The translations under genes were made by a program, and so were the position numbers. From positions 1 through 11,193 of the forward strand of contig JALNWL010000067.1 of NCBI GenBank assembly GCA_023230905.1: 11,193 bases of DNA, written 5' to 3'. This DNA is from Syntrophales bacterium (GTDB lineage Bacteria; Desulfobacterota; Syntrophia; Syntrophales; UBA2251). Of this stretch, positions 1 to 5,591 are shown piece after piece (position 1 is the first letter of the stretch; each line of letters begins with the position of its first letter). A model generated the notes under the pieces. That model was not told where the DNA came from. It saw only the letters and a program-made list of their open reading frames with translations, and searched no databases.

Positions 1-701
1 GCGTAGCGCGACAGGAGCCCCAGGAGCGCGCCCAGCGGGCAGAGGTACTTGCACCAGAAGCGCGGCTCCCTCAAATTCAGGGCCAGGATCCCGAGAAAGA
101 GCCCGCCGATCGACGCCGATTGGAGGAACAGGGGCTGCCGAAAGGCGAGGAAGATCTGCTTCAGACCTCCGTAGATCCATTCGGACACGCCGACGATTCC
201 GGCCGGGAACGAGGCGTAGATCGCGTCGAAGGTCGCCGTCGTGGCGACCTGGAGCGCGGGATGGACGGAAACGGACAGTGACCGGACGAGCAGGGCCAGG
301 GGGTCCGCAATGCCGCTGAGCTGAACGGTGAAAATCGAAGACACCCCCAAAAAGACGAGCAGATAATACTTGTAGCGGTACCCGTTCGCCGGCCGGGACC
401 GGACGGGCCCCCGTTTCAGGGCGCCCACCAGGTTGTGCAGGGTGCCCAGGGGGCAGATCCAGCCGCAGAACACGCGCCCCAGGAGCGCCGTGACGACGAC
501 CACGATCAAGACCCAAAGGAAGGGCTGGTCCAGCGACCGGGTGGCGAGCGCGGTCGTGAAGAAAAGGAGGGGATCCGCGTCGAGGAAGATCCGGACCGGA
601 TAGGCGAGCTCGTCGGCCCCCGTGGACTCCGTCTTCAGGAAGAGCCACAGGAAAAGCAGGAGAAAAAGGCCCTGGGACAGCCTGCGGAGGTGTTTCATCA
701 T
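1..701 (-). CDS. 4Fe-4S polytopic membrane protein, NapH/FixG-like (partial, C-terminus cut)
   Basis: Integral membrane iron-sulfur protein of the NapH/FixG type, probably relaying electrons between the quinone pool or cytoplasm and a periplasmic partner. The window holds 233 codons from the start; the C-terminus lies beyond the left edge. Hydrophobic segments lie near residues 10-23, 58-76, 111-127 and 192-210. Two matching Cys motifs of the form CxxxCP follow membrane segments: FCGWICPLG (C79, C83) and FWCKYLCPLG (C217, C221). This duplicated arrangement is the NapH-type signature; any ferredoxin CxxCxxCxxxC motifs would lie past the edge. Two adjacent ATGs (701 and 698) could start it. Neither has a clear Shine-Dalgarno, and the start is only four bases after the TAA of the DUF362 gene, so translational coupling is likely. 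Substrate and partner are not identifiable. Confidence 0.82.
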   Translation of the reverse strand, partial: MMKHLRRLSQGLFLLLFLWLFLKTESTGADELAYPVRIFLDADPLLFFTTALATRSLDQPFLWVLIVVVVTALLGRVFCGWICPLGTLHNLVGALKRGPVRSRPANGYRYKYYLLVFLGVSSIFTVQLSGIADPLALLVRSLSVSVHPALQVATTATFDAIYASFPAGIVGVSEWIYGGLKQIFLAFRQPLFLQSASIGGLFLGILALNLREPRFWCKYLCPLGALLGLLSRY

Positions 702-705
702 CGGG

Positions 706-1608
706 TTACAAACGGATCTGTTTGATGTTCATCCGGGCGAGGTCCATGCGCCCCAGTCCCGCCCGGTGGCCGATACGCACGCACCCCAGCTCGGTCGGCT
801 TCATGCCGAACAGGGTGGCGCCGAAGGCGTCCACCGCCACGGGATCGACGCCGGCCGCCACCGTGTCGAGCCGCCGGACATCGGTGAGGCTTCCCCCCTG
901 GGGGCCGTTGCCCGTGAGGATCCGCACCGCATCCAGGAGGGTCAGCGAGGGCTTGACGACCCTCGTCACGTCCACGAGGCTCTCGTCGATGCGCTGGTGA
1001 ATCCGGCCGCGCCAGCCGCCCATTACCCCCATGCAGTTCTTCATCCCCAGGGTGAGCCCGGAGATCCCGTGGGTCTTGGCGATGGGGAGGTTGATGACCG
1101 CGTCCGCCTCGATGGCCTCCGTGTAGAGGGGCCAGGACTTGAGCGCGAGGCCGTTGATGCGCATGTCCTTGAATTTGCGCTCGTCCACGAAACGGACCAC
1201 CGCGCCTGCGGCCGCCGCCGCGTCGGCGATGCCGCTCTGTTTGTAGGTGCGGCGGGCATCGGCGACGGGGTGATCGAACACCTTGACTGTCTTGGCGCCG
1301 GCCTCGTAGCAGAGGCGAACGACCGTGGCGACAATCTCGGGGTTGGTATTGGCTGCGTACTCCGGCGTCCGGTCCCAGCCGATGTTCGGCTTGACCACGA
1401 CGACTGCGCCGCGCGAGACGAACCGCCGGATGCCACCTAGGCCATTGACGGCCGCCCGCGTGATGCCGGCGGGCGAGGCGCCCTGGGCGACGACCAGATC
1501 GGGCGGGCCCGCCGCCTCGATGCGATGGACGAAGGGCGCAAATCCGGCCGGCAGCGACAGCGCGGCCCCGGCGAGAACCGCGGATTTGATGAAGGCTCTG
1601 CGGTGCAT
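706..1608 (-). CDS. DUF362 domain protein with Tat-type signal
   Basis: Protein of 300 residues in the DUF362 family, whose biochemical role is not settled; members often occur with Fe-S proteins. The N-terminus MHRRAFIKSAVLAGAA has a twin-arginine RRxFIK motif followed by a hydrophobic stretch and a plausible cleavage site near residues 31-33 (EAA), so export by Tat is expected. Family-like segments include VVVKPNIGWD (residues 70-79), a Rossmann-like region with DHPV near 112-115, and INLPIAKTHG followed by GMKNCMGVMGGW (172-199). No ferredoxin-type Cys cluster is present, unlike longer relatives. The ATG at 1608 is chosen over an in-frame start at 1665 because AAGGAGGA lies seven bases upstream and the Tat motif then sits at the N-terminus. 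It is followed after four bases by the Fe-S membrane protein, which suggests a two-gene redox unit. Confidence 0.8.
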   Translation of the reverse strand: MHRRAFIKSAVLAGAALSLPAGFAPFVHRIEAAGPPDLVVAQGASPAGITRAAVNGLGGIRRFVSRGAVVVVKPNIGWDRTPEYAANTNPEIVATVVRLCYEAGAKTVKVFDHPVADARRTYKQSGIADAAAAAGAVVRFVDERKFKDMRINGLALKSWPLYTEAIEADAVINLPIAKTHGISGLTLGMKNCMGVMGGWRGRIHQRIDESLVDVTRVVKPSLTLLDAVRILTGNGPQGGSLTDVRRLDTVAAGVDPVAVDAFGATLFGMKPTELGCVRIGHRAGLGRMDLARMNIKQIRL

Positions 1609-1615
1609 GGGATCA

Positions 1616-1623
1616 TCCTCCTT
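1616..1623 (-). promoter_or_regulatory. Ribosome binding site fixing the DUF362 start
   Basis: AAGGAGGA on the minus strand, seven bases before the ATG at 1608. It decides in favour of this start over the upstream in-frame ATG at 1665, which would put 19 residues ahead of the Tat motif. Confidence 0.75.
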
Positions 1624-1655
1624 GAAGGTTTCCTCCCGATCACTCCCGGGGTCGT

Positions 1656-1684
1656 ATTCCACCATCTTAGCGACATGCGGTCAA
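1656..1684 (-). promoter_or_regulatory. Candidate sigma-70 promoter for the DUF362/Fe-S pair
   Basis: TTGACC (1679-1684) and TGGAAT (1656-1661) on the minus strand are separated by 17 bases, matching the consensus hexamers at five and four of six positions. Predicted transcription would begin near 1649, about 40 bases before the DUF362 start. It lies in the 179-base gap after the methyltransferase gene, the largest same-strand gap in this run, so the last two genes may be a separate transcription unit. This rests on pattern matching only. Confidence 0.35.
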
Positions 1685-1787
1685 ACAGGAACGATCGCTA
1701 CCGGACCGGGTACAGGCTTCCGAAATCCCGATACCGGGGGCTGGCGTGTTGCGATGGGTTGGGAAGACTGCCTGCCGCGGGGCTGTT

Positions 1788-2378
1788 TCAACCGGGTGCC
1801 GCATCGCTGTAAAAGAAGCGTCGGGGGGCCACGTGACCCGCATCCCGGAATTCGACCCCCTCCCGCGCCAGGAGCGCCCGCTTCATCTCGATCCCGCCGC
1901 CGAAGCCGCCCAGGCTCCCGTCGGAACGGATCACCCGGTGACAGGGGATCGCGAGGGGGAAGGGGTTCGTCGCCAGGGCCGTCCCGACCGCGCGCGCGGC
2001 CCCGGGACGGCCCAGACGCGTCGCCACGAGGCCGTACGTGCTGACGCGCCCGCGGGGGATCGCTTGGTCCGCGCATAGGACCTCCCGCTGGAAGGCGGGG
2101 CAGAGATCGAGGCGAAGGGTGTCGAGGGGAAACCCGACGTCCGCGCCGCTCAGGGAGGCCTCCAACCGCTCCGCCAGATCGTCGATCTCCCGGCAGGAAC
2201 CGGATGCGGCGCCGGGGAAACCGGCCCTAAGCGTCGCTTCCACCGGTCGGCCCGGTCCGGGGATCAGAATGCGGTCGATCCCGGGCACGTCCGCGCGGAC
2301 CGACCAGACGACGGCGAACGGACCGAACGGCGTGTCGCGCATAACGAAGATGGGCGATTGCACGGGGGCTGGCTTCAT
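1788..2378 (-). CDS. ogt: Methylated-DNA--protein-cysteine S-methyltransferase (Ogt/MGMT)
   Basis: Suicide DNA-repair protein of 196 residues that transfers the alkyl group from O6-alkylguanine (and O4-alkylthymine) to its own cysteine. The active-site motif IPCHRV is intact, with C146 as acceptor. Also visible are the helix-turn-helix region with the RGRVSTYG segment (109-116), R129 in AARAVGTAL as the base-flipping arginine finger, and the GGFGGG loop after the active site (157-162). The N-terminal 90 residues are the divergent ribonuclease-like domain. The ATG at 2378 is preferred over an in-frame TTG at 2396, because GAGAGG lies ten bases before the ATG and would be inside the longer form. 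It lies 64 bases after kdsB on the same strand, so cotranscription with the LPS genes is possible. The gene symbol denotes the family; an Ada-type assignment is excluded because no Ada N-terminal domain is present. Confidence 0.92.
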   Translation of the reverse strand: MKPAPVQSPIFVMRDTPFGPFAVVWSVRADVPGIDRILIPGPGRPVEATLRAGFPGAASGSCREIDDLAERLEASLSGADVGFPLDTLRLDLCPAFQREVLCADQAIPRGRVSTYGLVATRLGRPGAARAVGTALATNPFPLAIPCHRVIRSDGSLGGFGGGIEMKRALLAREGVEFRDAGHVAPRRFFYSDAAPG

Positions 2379-2442
2379 CCGGATTACGCCTCTCAAATCC
2401 GCTTCCGGTAGGAACGCTCTCCGCGTCGCCTCGCCGAAACGG

Positions 2443-3207
2443 CTATGCCCCGATTTCGCCGCTCAAGAGCCGGCGGACGCGGTCGAGTTCCTGGGGGGTG
2501 TCCACCTCCACGGAGTCTTGGGCGGTCTCGACGACCCGGATGCGGTAACCGTGCTCCAGGGCGCGGAGTTGCTCCAGGGCCTCGAGTTTTTCCAGAATTC
2601 CCTCCGGGAGGCGGGTGAAGGTGTCGAGAAAGTGGCGCCGGTAGGCGTAGATGCCGTGGTGTTTGTAGTAGTCGGCGGCGAGGCCCCGGTCCCGGACGTA
2701 GGGGATCGTCGCGCGCGAGAAGTACAGGGCGAAACCGTGGCGGTCGCACGCGACCTTGACGGCGTTGGGGTGGGTGATCTCCTCCTCGCGCCGGATGCGG
2801 TAGATCAGGGTGGACATGGGAATGGCGGGATCGGCCAGAAGCGGGGCGACGACCTCGTCGATCTGCGTGGGGGCGAAGGCGGGCTGGTCGCCCTGGATGT
2901 TGACGACGATCGCGTCGGAGCCAACGGGCATATCGAGCAACCGCACCGCCTCGGCGATGCGGTCCGTCCCGGAGCGATGGCGGTCGGAGGTTATGACGGC
3001 CCGGCCGCCAAAGGCGGTGACGGCGTCGAAGATGCGCGCGTCGTCGGTTGCCACGGCCGCGGTCGTCACCGCGGGGGAGCGGAGCACGCGTTCGTAGACG
3101 TGCCGGATCATCGGTTTGCCGCACAGGTCGGCGAGCGGCTTGCCGGGGAACCGACTCGATCCCCAGCGCGAGGGGATGATGCAGATCACCGCGGGTTTGT
3201 CCGTCAC
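2443..3207 (-). CDS. kdsB: CMP-Kdo synthetase family; likely 8-amino-Kdo cytidylyltransferase
   Basis: Cytoplasmic cytidylyltransferase of 254 residues that couples CTP to a 3-deoxy-octulosonate, giving the CMP-sugar used to glycosylate lipid A. The nucleotide-binding start IIPSRWGSSRFPGKPL is at residues 10-25. Also visible are SGTDRIAEA (79-87), the metal-binding loop NIQGDQP (103-109), FSRATIP (163-169), YKHHGIYAYRR (181-191), LEQLRALEHGYRI (211-223) and the C-terminal VEVDTPQELDRV. The length is normal for KdsB (about 250). The start is the GTG at 3207: GGAG lies seven bases upstream, and a longer reading from 3327 would add 40 unlike-KdsB residues. Placement after kdnB and kdnA, as in the Shewanella Kdo8N cluster, makes Kdo8N the probable substrate. 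The family call is firm; the sugar specificity is inferred. Confidence 0.93.
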   Translation of the reverse strand: MTDKPAVICIIPSRWGSSRFPGKPLADLCGKPMIRHVYERVLRSPAVTTAAVATDDARIFDAVTAFGGRAVITSDRHRSGTDRIAEAVRLLDMPVGSDAIVVNIQGDQPAFAPTQIDEVVAPLLADPAIPMSTLIYRIRREEEITHPNAVKVACDRHGFALYFSRATIPYVRDRGLAADYYKHHGIYAYRRHFLDTFTRLPEGILEKLEALEQLRALEHGYRIRVVETAQDSVEVDTPQELDRVRRLLSGEIGA

Positions 3208-3214
3208 GATTCTT

Positions 3215-3218
3215 CTCC
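3215..3218 (-). promoter_or_regulatory. Ribosome binding site supporting the GTG start of kdsB
   Basis: GGAG within ACGGAGAAGAATC on the minus strand, seven bases before the GTG at 3207. It supports this start over upstream in-frame candidates that would add residues absent from KdsB proteins. Confidence 0.65.
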
Positions 3219-3235
3219 GTTCGATGGGGATCTTG

Positions 3236-3269
3236 CCGACGGCCGGCCTTCGCGCCGTTCGGCCTTTTT
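3236..3269 (+). terminator. Terminator-like hairpin and T-run on the strand opposite the genes
   Basis: Read on the plus strand, CCGACGGC (3236-3243) pairs with GCCGTTCGG (3254-3262) with one bulged T and a ten-base loop. CC and five Ts follow (3265-3269). The shape is that of an intrinsic terminator, but both flanking genes run on the minus strand, so it would only stop antisense transcription. GC-rich spacer sequence can produce this by chance. Confidence 0.25.
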
Positions 3270-3278
3270 CCGGGGTTC

Positions 3279-3322
3279 GGGGGCCGGCCGAGTCGGCGGA
3301 GCGACGGAGATGTCCGGCCCCT
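3279..3322. repeat. GC-rich inverted repeat in the hldD-kdsB spacer
   Basis: GGGGCCGG (3280-3287) is perfectly complementary to CCGGCCCC (3314-3321), with one further wobble pair outside and a 26-base loop. Together with the hairpin at 3236-3262 it fills most of the 141-base gap between hldD and kdsB. No coding signal is convincing there. A role in mRNA stability or processing is possible but unproven. Confidence 0.4.
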
Positions 3323-3348
3323 CCCACGTCCTTCCTGCGGTCCGGATG

Positions 3349-4320
3349 CTACAGCCGCGGGTCCGGCTGCGCGAGGTGTCCCACGACGTAATCCTGGACG
3401 GCCTCCTCCAGGGGGCGGAAGGTCGCCGGGCAGCCCATTGCCCGGATCTTGTCCATCCTCGCCTCCGTGAAGTACTGGTACTGGGCGTCCAGCCCGGTCG
3501 GCATGTCTATGTAGTCGATGTCGGGCTCCCGCCCCAGCGCGGCGAACACAGCCCCGATCAGGTCGTTCCACGTCCGGGCCTGACCCGTCCCCAGGTTGAA
3601 GAGGCCGTTGATATCGGGGTGGTCCAAAAGCCAGCGCATCACCTCGACCGCGTCCTTCACGTACACGAAGTCGCGCTTCTGACCGCCGTCGGGGTACTCG
3701 GCCCGGTACGACTTGAACAGCCGCACCCGGCCCTCCCGCCGGATCTGGTGGAAGGCCTTGAAGACGACGCTCGCCATGTCCCCCTTGTGGTGCTCGTTGG
3801 GGCCGAAGACGTTGAAGAACTTGATCCCCGCGATCCGTTCCTCCGCCTTGCGGCGCAGGACCCACAGGTCGAAGAGCTGCTTGGAGTAGCCGTACATGTT
3901 GATGGGGCGCAGGGTGGGGGTGACGTCGTCGCCGTCGTCGAACCCCAGTCGGCCGTCGCCGTAGGTCGCGGCGGAGCTGGCGTAGACGAACCGGCAGCGT
4001 TTGCGCAGGGCCCACTCCGCGAGCCGGCAGCTGTAGTGGAAGTTGTTCTCCAGCAGGTAGTCGGCGTCCCGCTCCGTGGTCGAGGAGCAGGCCCCCATGT
4101 GGACGATGGCCCGGGGCCGGAAGGGCAGGTCGTCCTTGATCAGAAGCCGGAGGAACTCGTCCTTGTGGAGGAAGTCGGCGAAACGCCGGTTGACGAGGTT
4201 CTTCCACTTCTCTTCCGTCCCCAGGCGGTCGACGATGACGATGTTGTCGATTCCCTCGAGATTCAACCGCCAGACGAAGGCGCTTCCGATGAATCCGGCC
4301 CCGCCGGTGACGACGATCAT
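3349..4320 (-). CDS. hldD: ADP-L-glycero-D-manno-heptose 6-epimerase
   Basis: Cytoplasmic extended short-chain dehydrogenase of 323 residues that converts ADP-D-glycero-manno-heptose to the L-glycero epimer, the heptose donor for the LPS inner core. The N-terminus MIVVTGGAGFIGS holds the NADP-binding Gly motif (6-12). Family-specific segments are MGACSSTTERD (75-85), YASSAATYGD (113-122), the catalytic Y143 and K147 in NMYGYSK, FFNVFGPNEHHKGDMASV (168-185) and KRDFVYVKD (215-223) followed by FNLGTGQARTW (241-251). These closely match the HldD pattern, as opposed to generic GalE-type epimerases. The ATG at 4320 follows GGAG by seven bases, and that site is fused to the TAA stop of kdnA (TAAGGAG). 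The two genes are therefore tightly linked in one operon. No hldE or other heptose gene is in the window. Confidence 0.95.
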   Translation of the reverse strand: MIVVTGGAGFIGSAFVWRLNLEGIDNIVIVDRLGTEEKWKNLVNRRFADFLHKDEFLRLLIKDDLPFRPRAIVHMGACSSTTERDADYLLENNFHYSCRLAEWALRKRCRFVYASSAATYGDGRLGFDDGDDVTPTLRPINMYGYSKQLFDLWVLRRKAEERIAGIKFFNVFGPNEHHKGDMASVVFKAFHQIRREGRVRLFKSYRAEYPDGGQKRDFVYVKDAVEVMRWLLDHPDINGLFNLGTGQARTWNDLIGAVFAALGREPDIDYIDMPTGLDAQYQYFTEARMDKIRAMGCPATFRPLEEAVQDYVVGHLAQPDPRL

Positions 4321-4327
4321 GGTGGGT

Positions 4328-4334
4328 CTCCTTA
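4328..4334 (-). promoter_or_regulatory. TAAGGAG: kdnA stop codon fused to the hldD ribosome binding site
   Basis: On the minus strand the TAA ending kdnA runs straight into GGAG, seven bases before the hldD ATG at 4320. Ribosomes finishing kdnA would stop on the hldD initiation region, which implies coupled expression of the aminotransferase and the epimerase. Confidence 0.75.
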
Positions 4335-5534
4335 CAGGGTTCGGGCCGCTTGTACGATGGTTTCTCCGATCCGGGCGAGCCGCTCCTCGGCCATCCGGAC
4401 GGAAATTCCCATGACGAGGGTCCGGCCCAGGAGGTCTTCCGCCTGGGGGATGTCCTTCCGGTCGTAGGACGCCTTTCCCACATAGGACGGGTCCTTGAAC
4501 GGGTACTGTTTCGCGTTGGCGGTGGCCTGGGCGAGGAAGTGTTCCCAGTTGGGGACGTAGTGCCACTTGTTGAACTTGAAGCAGGTCGTGTCCACCCCCC
4601 CGGCTGCCAGGGCCTTCTGGAAGCGCGCCGCCAGGTCCTCGGCGGGCAGATTGAAGGCGAGGAAAGTCGCCGTGTCCCCGTCGGCGTCCGGCAGCTCCCG
4701 GAATCCCACGCCCTTGACGTTTGCCAGCATCGCCTTGATAGCCGCCTTGTTCGCTCGCTGGCCCGCGATGACCCGGTCGAGCTTCTTCAGCTGGGCGAGG
4801 CCGATCGCCCCCTGGAGCTCGTTCATCCGGTAGTTGAAGCCGAGGATCGTCCGGCCCTCCATCGCCCGGCTCACGGCGGGGTTGTGGTCGTGGCCGTGGT
4901 CGTGGACCCAGTCGGCCCGGTCGTAGAGGGCCTTGCTGTCCGTCATGACGAGCCCGCCCTCGCCGGTGGTGATCGTTTTGTAGTAGTCGAAGCTGAAGAT
5001 CCCCATATCGCCGAAGGTCCCGAGCTTCTTGCCTTTGAAGCTCCCGCCGCAGCCCTGGGCGTTGTCCTCGAGGACGAGCAGGTTGTGCTTTTTCGCGACC
5101 GCCAGGATCCGGTCGATGTGGGCCGCGGCCCCGCACATGTGCACGGGGATGACGGCCCGCGTGTGCGCGGTCAGCTTCCGCTCGATGTCCGCCGGGTCGA
5201 GGTTGAGCGATTCGTCGATGTCCGCCATGACGGGGATTGCCCCCGCCTCCAGGACCGCCTCGTAGGTCGCGACAAACGTGAAGGCCGGGCAGATCACCTC
5301 GTCGCCGGGGCCGATGCCCAGGGCCGCAAGCGCCACCTTGAGCGCGCTCGACCCGGAGGTCACGCCCAGGGCGTAGGCCGCCCCGCAGTATCGGGCGAAT
5401 TCCTCCTCCAGTTGGCGAACCTTGAAGATTCCCTTCCGCTCGGCGTCGAAGCCGTATCGCATCAGGACGCCCGTTTCCAGGACGTCCATCACCTCTTGGA
5501 TTTCTTCCTTACCGATCAGTTCCGCACCGGCCAT
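4332..5534 (-). CDS. kdnA: 8-amino-3,8-dideoxy-manno-octulosonate (Kdo8N) aminotransferase, KdnA-like
   Basis: PLP-dependent sugar aminotransferase of the DegT/DnrJ/EryC1/StrS class, 400 residues. KdnA of Shewanella transfers the amino group of glutamate to the C8 aldehyde of oxidised Kdo, giving Kdo8N. Visible class features are TSGSSALKVAL (59-69), EDNAQG (156-161) with D157 for the PLP ring nitrogen, the Schiff-base lysine K186 in FDYYKTITTGEGG, and NYRMNELQGAIGLAQL (234-249). Features I recall as specific to KdnA are the N-terminal ELIGKEEIQEVMDVLETG, RYGFD (26-30), the His-rich DHGHDHN (212-218), FRELPDADGD (278-287) and NKWHYVPNWEH (322-332). The ATG at 5534 has AAGGAGG six bases upstream. 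It follows the kdnB-like gene by 57 bases and precedes hldD closely. The substrate assignment comes from family resemblance plus context, without alignment. Confidence 0.85.
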   Translation of the reverse strand: MAGAELIGKEEIQEVMDVLETGVLMRYGFDAERKGIFKVRQLEEEFARYCGAAYALGVTSGSSALKVALAALGIGPGDEVICPAFTFVATYEAVLEAGAIPVMADIDESLNLDPADIERKLTAHTRAVIPVHMCGAAAHIDRILAVAKKHNLLVLEDNAQGCGGSFKGKKLGTFGDMGIFSFDYYKTITTGEGGLVMTDSKALYDRADWVHDHGHDHNPAVSRAMEGRTILGFNYRMNELQGAIGLAQLKKLDRVIAGQRANKAAIKAMLANVKGVGFRELPDADGDTATFLAFNLPAEDLAARFQKALAAGGVDTTCFKFNKWHYVPNWEHFLAQATANAKQYPFKDPSYVGKASYDRKDIPQAEDLLGRTLVMGISVRMAEERLARIGETIVQAARTL

Positions 5535-5591
5535 CTGCCGCCTCCTTCAGGGTTATGATGATGCCGTCGATTCCGCATTGAATGAATGAAG

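Noticed and set aside
1709..1735. Short CCCG/CGGG stem after ogt as a terminator
   Set aside because: Only four pairs with a weak following T stretch on the minus strand; too small to support in GC-rich sequence.
3208..3327. A 40-residue N-terminal extension of kdsB
   Set aside because: The extension is Arg/Pro/Gly-rich and unlike KdsB. The GTG at 3207 has a ribosome site and gives the usual family length.
2038..4467. An 809-codon open frame on the plus strand
   Set aside because: It lies antisense to the end of ogt, kdsB, hldD and the end of kdnA, all with clear family motifs and ribosome sites. Its translation is Val/Gly/Asp/Pro-rich without recognisable motifs, as expected from codon bias in GC-rich DNA.
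2393..4483. A 696-codon open frame on the minus strand in another phase
   Set aside because: It overlaps kdsB and hldD in a different frame and translates to Arg/Pro/Gly-rich sequence with no domains. It is a shadow of the real genes.
4350..5558. A 402-codon plus-strand open frame antisense to kdnA
   Set aside because: KdnA has a full PLP-aminotransferase motif set and a good ribosome site. The antisense frame has none and is rich in Val/Glu/Asp/Pro.
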